Source of the DNA: Vibrio madracius
Lineage (GTDB): Bacteria > Pseudomonadota > Gammaproteobacteria > Enterobacterales > Vibrionaceae
Direction: 5' to 3'
DNA length: 6,677 nt
Assembly (NCBI GenBank): GCA_000695745.1
Contig: ASHK01000908.1
Coordinates: 1 to 6,677 of the forward strand
Shown here: positions 1 to 6,219 of the stretch, piece by piece
Position numbering within the stretch: the first letter of the stretch is position 1
Layout: each line of letters opens with the position of its first letter
Made by a program: the position numbers and the translations under genes
The notes under the pieces: generated by a model
What the model saw: the letters and a program-made list of their open reading frames with translations, nothing else
Told to the model about the DNA's origin: nothing
Databases searched by the model: none

Positions 1-646
1 GTCAATGCCCCCAGCATGATGAGCACTAAAGATGGCATAAATAGTGTGTGATCGCGAATCGCGGCTGCTGTTCTAAAATGGCCGTCAATTGATAACTTTC
101 AGCCATATACCCCAGAAGAATCAGACCCGCTAACATTGCTAAACCACCAGCACCAGTAATCAGTAACGACTGCAACGCATTCTTTCGAGATGTGGCGTTC
201 TCGTGGTTAAAACCAATAAGCAAATAAGATGTAATGGTTGTGAGTTCCCAAAAAACAAAAAGTAACAACACATTATTGCTGAGCACTACACCCAGCATCG
301 CTAACATAAAAGCCGTTAAGTAACAGTGAAATTTGAGACGATTCGGATAGTCACGCAAATAAGCCAAAGCGTATATTTGCACTAATGTCCCTATACCACT
401 AATCAGACAAGCAAACAGAAATGATAAACCGTCAAGTCTAAAGCTAAGGTCTAAGCCTAAACTCGGAACCCACGGCATAGTCCATACCAAACCCTCCGGG
501 CTATAAAAGTATAAGACTAAAAGAAATATCGACAGAGGGAACACCACGAACGATGCAAATAGCTGTGAGCGATGTAGGCTCAGATAGTCTGCATGTTTGT
601 TGAGTGTCAATGTCGCCTTTTCGATGTTCAAATTAATACTCACCAT
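1..646 (-). CDS. mrpA: Na+/H+ antiporter subunit A (MrpA/MnhA), N-terminal part, frameshifted as sequenced
   Basis: MrpA is the large proton-pumping-like subunit of the multi-subunit Mrp cation/proton antiporter in the inner membrane and is related to complex I subunit NuoL. The visible 190-odd residues match the family N-terminus: a hydrophobic helix near residues 31-48, the LDGLSFLFA segment (71-79), the SGIG turn (83-86), and the VFWELT motif (131-136) whose Glu134 is the conserved charged residue of this family. The long open frame stops at position 26. Reading the -1 frame from about position 62 restores an Mrp-like continuation (IRDHTLFMPSLVLIMLGALT) to the window edge, so one base appears to be missing near 60-65. 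The start ATG (646-644) is followed at once by GTG, which could serve instead; the Shine-Dalgarno is weak. The rest of mrpA and presumably mrpB-G lie to the left. The family call is confident; whether the frameshift is real is not. Confidence 0.88.
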
Positions 647-667
647 TGTCTACTATATCAAGTGCAT

Positions 668-715
668 TCACGCAAAATACCAATTTGCAGAAATAGCAAA
701 ACGGTCACTTACCAT
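668..715 (-). CDS. possible 15-residue leader ORF ahead of mrpA
   Basis: ATG at 715-713 opens a 15-codon frame ending in TGA at 670-668, 21 nt before the mrpA ATG. An AAGG sequence at 727-724 with an 8-nt spacer is a better ribosome site than the one in front of mrpA itself. Its first codons, ATG GTA AGT, resemble the mrpA start, ATG GTG AGT. The encoded peptide (MVSDRFAISANWYFA) has no recognisable features and no run of regulatory codons that would indicate attenuation. It may simply be chance in AT-rich DNA, and is listed only because of the ribosome site and its position. Confidence 0.15.
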   Translation of the reverse strand: MVSDRFAISANWYFA

Positions 716-1357
716 TGCAGCAACCTTATTCGATTAGATCCATATACCCGAAGTAGTGCTTGTTTTTGATGGGGGATTTTTGTAGCCACGTATATGACTA
801 ATTTAATATCAGAACAACCATTGAAATGACTTATTAAATAATCTTTACATCCTAAACGATATAAATTCTATCCTTGGCGAGCATTTTAGTTCCAGAATAC
901 AATTGTAAAAAGTCGTTGATTATTGGCAATTCCAATTTCCGAATGTATAAGAAAACCTAATTTCGAATATATTTATTAAAAACGTTTGAAATGGATGACA
1001 GATTGTAACTAATGGTGTCAGACTAACAGAGATGGACGCATGAATCGCCCACAATGAGGCGGCACGCTTTGTTCTTTTAATTCAATAGCTTAACAAATTA
1101 ATCTTGCATAATTATCGATCAAAAACTTCTACTGACGGAATATTCATCTTACCGAGAAAAATATTATCAAAGTAAGAAACTCGAAAATACCGAATCATAA
1201 GTTATGTTTTTACTGACGATATATCAGATAGAATTAAATTCAAGTAATAAAGTGCAATTATTTCTTTCAGGATCACATTTTTCACCCAAGGAAATTCGGA
1301 TTAAATAATCTGTGGTAAAGCCGGATGATTCACTACAAAATGTCATAGCGGCTCCAA

Positions 1358-1429
1358 CATTCGGTATGGTCACCCCTTGCGTAATAGATACACATCAATG
1401 GACAGTTTGCTTGGGTGACGATACGAATG
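1358..1429. repeat. long imperfect inverted repeat, 17-18 bp arms around a 37-bp spacer
   Basis: The left arm, CATTCGGTATGGTCACCC (1358-1375), is the reverse complement of the right arm, GGGTGACGATACGAATG (1413-1429), apart from one extra G in the left arm and one mismatch; sixteen base pairs form. The spacer (1376-1412) does not pair further. The repeat begins 18 nt past the rhodanese stop, so as RNA it would fold in the 3' end of that operon's transcript. Neither side carries an adjacent T-run, so it is not a standard intrinsic terminator. It could be a transcript-stabilising 3' hairpin, a protein-binding palindrome, or a remnant of a small repeated element. Confidence 0.7.
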
Positions 1430-1446
1430 ATAGTGGGATTCTGCTG

Positions 1447-1800
1447 TTATTGTGCGCTTTTCTGTTCGCGCATTTCTTCGAATCCACCCGCGTTATGGAC
1501 ATGACTAAAACCGATAGAGGTTAAGTAGTCTAACGCTTTGCCCGAACGGTTTCCGCTCCGGCAATAAACAACAATGGGTGTAGACTTATCAATATGAGCA
1601 AAGTACTTATCGATATCCGATAACGGGTAGTTCTTAGCGCTGGCCAAATGACCGTCCGCAAATTCAGCTGGGGTACGCACATCCACCAGCAGGGCTCCTT
1701 GCTCGATCATTTGCCATCCTTGCTCTGCACGCTCAGACGCCATTACGTTGCCAGTGATTAACGCAACACAGAGCACGGATAATGGCAGTAGTTTCTTCAT
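1447..1800 (-). CDS. secreted single-domain rhodanese, PspE-like
   Basis: A 117-residue protein that is probably exported to the periplasm and transfers sulfane sulfur to a thiophilic acceptor through a cysteine persulfide. Residues 1-21 form a typical signal peptide (MKK, then a hydrophobic stretch, ending VMA before the SER segment). The mature part is one rhodanese domain: VDVRTPAEF (39-47), the HLASAKNYPL strand-loop (51-60), and the active-site loop CRSGNRS (80-86) with nucleophile Cys80, followed by NAGGFEEM. The length suits PspE-type proteins. The ATG at 1800 is preferred over an in-frame ATG nine codons upstream because an AGGAGG sequence (1810-1805) sits directly before it and the signal peptide then begins cleanly. 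It lies 39 nt after the response regulator gene and is probably the last gene of that operon. The physiological donor and acceptor cannot be told from sequence. Confidence 0.88.
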   Translation of the reverse strand: MKKLLPLSVLCVALITGNVMASERAEQGWQMIEQGALLVDVRTPAEFADGHLASAKNYPLSDIDKYFAHIDKSTPIVVYCRSGNRSGKALDYLTSIGFSHVHNAGGFEEMREQKSAQ

Positions 1801-1839
1801 AACTCCTCCTAATAAATACCAAACCAAATACTCAAAACA

Positions 1840-2313
1840 CTAACGCAGCCTTTCAAGCACAACCGTTTGGTCAAGTTGTTCATGATAAGGCTGATAATCA
1901 AAGCCTTTATCAAAAATATAGTTGGTCACCAGAGTTCGTACACACGCTACAAGCTCATCGGCGCTCCAAGGCTTCTCAAAATAATGGCTTACGCCTGCCG
2001 TATTAATGGCTGTAATGGTATCGGTGTGCGTCGCCTGTCCAGTTAATAGCACTTTTTTGGTCTCTTTAAATCGGCTATCTCTAGAGACTTCTGTTAGCAA
2101 CTCTACCCCTGTCATTCCCGGCATTACATGGTCAGAGACGATAACCGCAATGCATTCACCTTCTGCATCCAAATCTTCCATAAGTTCGAGGACTTCTTCA
2201 CCAGACTCGCAATCTTCAATGTTGAGCCAACAGGCTAAAGGTTCTAAATCCTGAATGACCGCGCTCAAGACTTCGCGCTGATCATCGACACAAATGACAT
2301 TAAGCTTCTCCAT
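1840..2313 (-). CDS. receiver-domain response regulator without a DNA-binding output
   Basis: A 157-residue CheY-like receiver. All catalytic positions are present: acidic pair Asp10-Asp11, phosphoacceptor Asp61 in the strand VIVSDHVMPGMTG, Thr91 in LLTGQA, and Lys114 in the FEKPW motif. After the receiver (about residues 4-122) there is only a tail of some 35 residues with no helix-turn-helix, HD, GGDEF or EAL domain. It therefore probably acts by protein contact or as a phosphorelay intermediate rather than by binding DNA. The Shine-Dalgarno AGGAG (2324-2320) lies 6 nt before the ATG. The frame-restored end of the upstream kinase gene overlaps this start by 14 nt, which argues for translational coupling and for these two proteins being partners. 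What it controls is not visible. Confidence 0.92.
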   Translation of the reverse strand: MEKLNVICVDDQREVLSAVIQDLEPLACWLNIEDCESGEEVLELMEDLDAEGECIAVIVSDHVMPGMTGVELLTEVSRDSRFKETKKVLLTGQATHTDTITAINTAGVSHYFEKPWSADELVACVRTLVTNYIFDKGFDYQPYHEQLDQTVVLERLR

Positions 2314-3624
2314 ATGCTTCTCCTAGAGGTAATTTGACTCGGAAGATGGTGCTCTCTTTATCGCTTTTAACGACAATAGAACCACCATTTTCACTGATAA
2401 TTCGTTTAACGATGGATAACCCTAGCCCTAAACCGAGGACAAACCGCCCTTTTTAGTCGTGAAATTAGGCTGGAATATTTTACGGCGGGTAGGCTCATCA
2501 ATCTCTGGCCCATTATTGGCGATAGTGACCAAAATTCTTTGATTTGATAACTTGGTCTGAATGTCGATTTGAGGCGATTCCGTTTGCAACATAGCATCAC
2601 AAGCGTTTTTGACGATGTTACTCCATATCTGTACATATTCAGTGGATGCCCCTTTGATTAGCGGCAATGTTGCCGGACGCAATCGAACCGACACACGGCG
2701 TAGGTCACTTTGCAACAACGCAAGTGCTTTGTTTATGGTGTCATTGATATCAAGCAGCTCATCAGGCTCTCCGTCAGTGCGTCCCAACTGTTTCACCGAT
2801 TTCACGATACCTACCGTGTGTTTGGCGGCAACGCGTAAGTCGTGGAGATCGCGTCCCATTCCCCAGTACTTTAATGCCTGCTCTGGATCGGCCAACCAAC
2901 TATCGGGAATCGTATTGCTAGCCGTGGCCCTTGCTAGGCGTTTTGCTAGGTTTCGCTCTAACCGATACTCTGACTGTATTTGCTTGGCAATTTGTCTAAC
3001 TTCACTTGATGACGCGCTTTGACCTTGCATCAAGCCAACATCAAAAAACTGACTCGCCTCGGGATGCACCTCTTCGAGAAGTTGAATCAAGTCTTGTTGC
3101 AACCGTTCTGTTTTGCTGCTCACCACGCCAATCGCGTTGTTGAGTTCATGAGCAATACCAGCAGCAAGTTGTCCAAGTGTCGTCATTTGTTCAGCAGTGT
3201 GCAAACGCTGCAAGGCTTTCTCTTTTGCCAGCGCTTCTTGAGTCGCACGTCGCTGACGCCTTGAAAGTTCATTGACCATTACTGGCATAAATTGCGCGTT
3301 AAGTGGTCCCAACGTTTGTGGAGAAACCGCTGGTGTATGTCGGTCAATCCACGCCAATGTCACTTCAGTTTTAGCAATTACCGTCGAAGAGGCGATCCAG
3401 GTCCCAGAAAAAAAACTATGAACACCGATAAACGCTCCGGCTGACGCCGTAAAGAGTTTGGTTAATTTACCGTCTTCGTCACTTTCAAAATAGCCCTCCA
3501 ACTCGCCTTTCAATACTAGATAAAGGCGATAATTTTGACCGTTTTGACGCAGCACGACTTCATCGGCAGATAAGGTTACCTGCCGATCACTTTGCGAAAA
3601 ATAGTGTCGTACTAATTGCTCCAT
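2300..3624 (-). CDS. sensor histidine kinase with N-terminal cyclic-nucleotide-binding-like domain, frameshifted as sequenced
   Basis: The frame-restored product is about 441 residues, cytosolic, with no membrane helix. Residues 1-110 resemble a Crp-type cyclic-nucleotide-binding beta-roll, but the phosphate-binding cassette is degenerate (GVHSFFSGTWIASS where Glu and Pro-Arg-x-Ala are expected). A charged, probably coiled linker spans 117-147. The H-box GQLAAGIAHELNN has phosphoacceptor His159. The N-box is WSNIVKNACDAM (335-345), G1 is ANNGPEI (369-375, Asn in place of the usual Asp), and the F-box is IFQPNFTTKKGGL. A 70-80 residue insert separates the two dimerisation helices. As sequenced, the frame stops at 2428. 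One missing base near 2438-2441 would restore the G2 box GLGLGLSIVKR and the last 45 residues, ending at 2300. It starts 6 nt after the transporter stop and feeds into the receiver gene. Confidence 0.85.
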
Positions 3625-3630
3625 ACATCC

Positions 3631-5053
3631 CTACCCAACATGCCCGACAGCATGCAACAGCCAAACCAATACGAAGCTTAGCAGCACACCGACTACACCA
3701 AGAATCACGCCTACTTTGGCCATTTGGTTACTTTGCACATGTCCTGTTGCATGAGCTAAAGCATTAGGCGGGGTACTAATTGGCAACGACATACCCAGTG
3801 ATGCGGCGAACGTGACAACAAGGATGAGCGTAATTTCGCCTCCCAGCGGAGCGAGAGAGGCCATCGAGGTGCCCAACGCCGCCATAATTGGCATCAATAA
3901 GTTCGCCGTTGCAGTGTGCGACATAAAGTTTGCCATTACTAAACATAAGAAGGCTGCACCAAACAGTACCGCATATGGAGAGAACGCATCGAACGGAATA
4001 CTATGAACGACAAGCTTCGCGAGTCCTGTTTTGTCTAACGCTAATCCAAGAGCAATACCACCAGAGACTAACCAAAGAACATCCCATGAGATTTTCTTGA
4101 GATCTTCTTTGTTGATAATTCCAGTTAGCGAGAAGATCGCGACAGGAATCAAGGCAACGGTGTAAGAGTTCATCCCGTGACTCGAGCCCATCAACCAAAG
4201 TACGATGGTCAATGCAAATGTCACGTAAACCATGATCGCTTTCGGTGTTTTTAAGAACTTACCTTTAATAGACAGTTTCTTATCTTCTTTTGGTCAGCAC
4301 TGAACAGAAAATTTATTAGCATCCAAGCCAATGCCATCATCACTACCACGAACGGCACACCAAACGCCATCCATTCACCAAAACTGATGTAGTTATCCCC
4401 TACCAGATATTTCAGCGCAATCGCATTAGGTGGTGTACCAATTGGGGTTCCTATACCACCAATGTTAGCCGCAACGGGAATACATAACGCAAAAGCAATA
4501 CGTCCTGGGTCTTTGGGGCCAAACACTGCAATGACCGGCGTTAAAATAGAGAGCATCATTGCCGTGGTAGCGGTATTCGACATAAACATAGAGAAGATGC
4601 CAGTGATCAGCATTAAACCCAGCATTACGTATTTAGGGTCAGTGCCAAAAGGCTTTAACAACACCCGCGCGAGGTTAACATCGAGGCGATATTTAGTCGC
4701 AGCCATCGCCAAAAAGAAACCACCAAGAAACAACATAATGATGGGGCTCGCAAACGTCGCCATGATTTCGTTATAACTCAGTAATTGACCAAAATGCGGC
4801 TGCCCTTCACTCAACCTAAATAGATACAAACCTTTGTTGGAAACCAGTAACAGCTCTAGCACAATAATCACGACGGATGTCGCATAAATAGGGATTGGCT
4901 CGAATACCCAACATAGGGCTGCGAGAAGGAAAATTGCGATGACACGCTGTTGAACAATGGTCAATCCTTCGAAGGGGAAGTGACCGAAAGTGGCATAAGC
5001 AAAACGATTAATGGGATAGATATCGGAATGATATACTTTAAAAACTTTTGCAT
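3631..5053 (-). CDS. SLC13/DASS family anion (dicarboxylate-type) transporter, two frameshifts as sequenced
   Basis: An inner-membrane carrier of the divalent anion:Na+ symporter family (VcINDY/SdcS relatives), which take up C4-dicarboxylates, citrate or sulfate; the substrate here is unknown. The frame-restored length of 474 residues is normal for the family. It has many hydrophobic helices and two inverted-repeat signatures: SNTATTAM (159-166) with GTPIGTPPNA (202-211), and SHTATANL (379-386) with PISTPPNA (425-432). The second motif reads SHT rather than the usual SNT. As sequenced, the gene is in three pieces: the first helix from ATG 5053 to near 4980, a middle piece to near 4289, then the C-terminal half to the stop at 3631. 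One missing base at each junction (4978-4981 and 4288-4291) joins them. The frame-restored start gives a proper first helix (IIPISIPLIVLL), better than starting at 4964. It is the first gene of the operon with the kinase. Confidence 0.88.
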
Positions 5054-5082
5054 GGTACTGCTCGTCCTGAGAAATATTTTAC

Positions 5083-5098
5083 TGTGAGCAGTATCACG
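5083..5098. promoter_or_regulatory. CRP-like binding site
   Basis: TGTGA-N6-TCACG matches nine of the ten defining bases of the CRP/cAMP consensus TGTGA-N6-TCACA. It lies 30 nt upstream of the transporter ATG. A weak candidate promoter for that gene (TTGATC at 5132-5127, TATGTA at 5110-5105, 16-bp spacing) would put the site over the transcription start, which would suit repression or a different promoter more than classical activation. It could also influence the divergent methyltransferase gene, though it is far from that start. No experiment supports it. Confidence 0.4.
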
Positions 5099-5176
5099 CT
5101 GCTATACATAGACCGACTTAGCGTAGGATCAAAGTTTTTGCATATTTATCATGAAGTTTCTTGGAGTGTGAATTGG

Positions 5177-5197
5177 GTAACAATTTGCTATTGTTAC
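5177..5197. promoter_or_regulatory. perfect 8-bp inverted repeat, probable operator ahead of the methyltransferase gene
   Basis: GTAACAAT (5177-5184) and ATTGTTAC (5190-5197) are exact reverse complements around the 5-bp centre TTGCT. The repeat ends about 20 bp before an AT-rich TATATAAA stretch (5217-5224) that is the best -10 candidate for the plus-strand gene, so a bound dimeric regulator would cover the -35 area. It is not a MetJ box (AGACGTCT repeats) and has no T-run, so it is not a terminator. The binding protein cannot be named from sequence. Confidence 0.45.
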
Positions 5198-5260
5198 AGA
5201 CAGCAATGATTGCACTTATATAAATCATACGACAACGGTTTAGCTGTAGGTAACCAGATA

Positions 5261-6175
5261 ATGAATCCACTCACTATTCTTGATGGCGGTATGGGTCGAG
5301 AGCTCAAGCGCATGGGAGCACCATTTTCTCAACCTTACTGGAGCGCACAAGCATTAATAGAAGCACCACATTTTGTAGAACACGCTCATCAGCAATTTAT
5401 TGATGCTGGTGCCGATATCATTACAACCAACAGCTATGCGTGTGTGCCTTTCCACTTGGGCGATAAACTCTATCAAGAGCGAGGCATAGAGCTTGCCCAT
5501 TTAGCGGCGCAATTGGCAAAAAACGCCGTGTTGCACAGCCAACGTCATGTAACGATTGCAGGCTCCCTGCCTCCCGTGTTTGGCTCCTATCGTCCCGATC
5601 TGTTCTTAGCAGAGCAAGCCGCACAGGTGTGGCACGATTTACTGCAAGCGCAAGAGCACAATGTCGATGTTTGGCTCGTTGAAACTCTGTCTAGTATTGA
5701 AGAAGCTCAGGTGGTCTCCCATGTGTTAGCTCAGTCCCCAAAACCTAAATATTACGCCTATACCTTGTTAGATGATGTAAATCAGCTAGGCAAACTGCGC
5801 TCAGGTGAAACGGTAGAAGATGCAGTGCAGTCTTTGTTAAAGCACAACCCAGATGGCATCTTATTCAACTGCTCGATACCCGAGGTGATTGAATCAGCGT
5901 TAGAAGTCACGGCAAGAGTTTTGAAACATCACCACGCTTCAATTCATTTGGGAGCCTTTGCCAATAGCTTTACGCCAATTCGGTCTGGGCACAAAGCGAA
6001 TGATGCCGTACAGGAGTTAAGAGAAGTCTCTCCACAAGACTATTTGCGATTTGCCAAACAGTGGCAACAGCATGGAGCGACGATTATTGGTGGGTGTTGT
6101 GGGATCGGACCAGAGCATATTGACGTGTTAGCGCAATGGAAAGCGAGCGTAAAGTGTCTTCAAACTATCAAGTAA
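5261..6175 (+). CDS. homocysteine S-methyltransferase family protein (MmuM/YagD-like)
   Basis: A 304-residue cytosolic enzyme of the zinc-dependent, cobalamin-independent homocysteine S-methyltransferase family, which moves a methyl group from a donor such as S-methylmethionine to homocysteine to give methionine. The N-terminus ILDGGMGRELKRMG is the family hallmark. The zinc-binding cysteines are in place: Cys204 in LFNCS, and Cys279-Cys280 in IIGGCCGIGPEHI. TTNSYAC (55-61) and AGSLPP (100-105) are also typical of the barrel. The ATG at 5261 is chosen over the in-frame TTG at 5210 because the longer form adds 17 unlikely residues and starts inside the probable -10 region; a weak TAGG precedes the ATG by 10 nt. 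The gene is intact, is read divergently from the transporter operon, and has no mmuP-type permease beside it here. The exact methyl donor is inferred from family only. Confidence 0.9.
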   Translation: MNPLTILDGGMGRELKRMGAPFSQPYWSAQALIEAPHFVEHAHQQFIDAGADIITTNSYACVPFHLGDKLYQERGIELAHLAAQLAKNAVLHSQRHVTIAGSLPPVFGSYRPDLFLAEQAAQVWHDLLQAQEHNVDVWLVETLSSIEEAQVVSHVLAQSPKPKYYAYTLLDDVNQLGKLRSGETVEDAVQSLLKHNPDGILFNCSIPEVIESALEVTARVLKHHHASIHLGAFANSFTPIRSGHKANDAVQELREVSPQDYLRFAKQWQQHGATIIGGCCGIGPEHIDVLAQWKASVKCLQTIK

Positions 6176-6181
6176 ATATAG

Positions 6182-6211
6182 AAAAGCCAGACGTTGTATG
6201 GTCTGGCTTTT
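6182..6211. terminator. bidirectional intrinsic terminator
   Basis: AAAAGCCAGAC (6182-6192) pairs perfectly with GTCTGGCTTTT (6201-6211) around an 8-nt loop. The flanking A and T runs provide a U-tract in either direction. It lies 6 nt after the methyltransferase stop and 8 nt beyond the stop of the convergent DUF2947-like gene, so it serves both. Confidence 0.9.
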
Positions 6212-6219
6212 GAGTCATT

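Larger units (their letters stand above)
647..1446. other. AT-rich intergenic region upstream of mrpA, no convincing gene
   Basis: About 800 bp lie between the rhodanese stop and the mrpA start, both on the minus strand, so the mrp promoter must be here or further upstream. Stops are dense in all frames; the only short frames are a 15-codon ORF at 668-715 (minus), a 28-codon ORF at 1112-1198 (minus) and a GTG-started plus ORF at 1312-1524 that runs antisense into the rhodanese gene. None is recognisable. Small palindromes include TACAATTGTA (898-907) and ATTGG-N5-CCAAT (922-936), which could be operators but have no other support. The one strong structure is the inverted repeat at 1358-1429, listed separately. 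No clear terminator for the rhodanese operon and no strong sigma-70 promoter for mrpA could be picked out by eye. Confidence 0.7.

Noticed and set aside
923..941. Sigma-54 promoter starting TTGGCA
   Set aside because: The -12 element (TTGC) is absent at the required spacing.
1046..1078. Terminator from CGCC/GGCG followed by T-rich sequence
   Set aside because: The stem is only 4 bp and the T-run is interrupted and too distant.
1112..1198. 28-codon minus-strand ORF (starts MIRYFRVSYF)
   Set aside because: It has no ribosome site, no recognised homologue, and a length expected by chance in AT-rich DNA.
1352..1439. Integron attC site, because the inverted repeat has a bulged G and is flanked by CTCCAAC and GTGGGAT
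   Set aside because: Each outer box matches the R-box consensus at only six of seven bases, the essential GTT triplet is broken, the arms pair without the usual unpaired central spacer, and there is no cassette array or integrase.
1312..1524. GTG-started 70-codon ORF on the plus strand
   Set aside because: It has no recognisable family, no ribosome site, runs antisense into the rhodanese gene, and owes part of its open frame to the inverted repeat.
2609..3022. 137-codon plus-strand ORF within the kinase gene
   Set aside because: It is antisense to well-conserved kinase sequence and shows low-complexity, shadow-like composition.
4284..4296. Programmed -1 frameshifting at CAAAAG in the transporter
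   Set aside because: There is no proper slippery heptamer or stimulatory hairpin, and three similar missing-base sites elsewhere make a common sequencing cause more likely.
4462..4776. 104-codon plus-strand ORF within the transporter gene
   Set aside because: It is antisense to the transporter signature region and has no family features or ribosome site.
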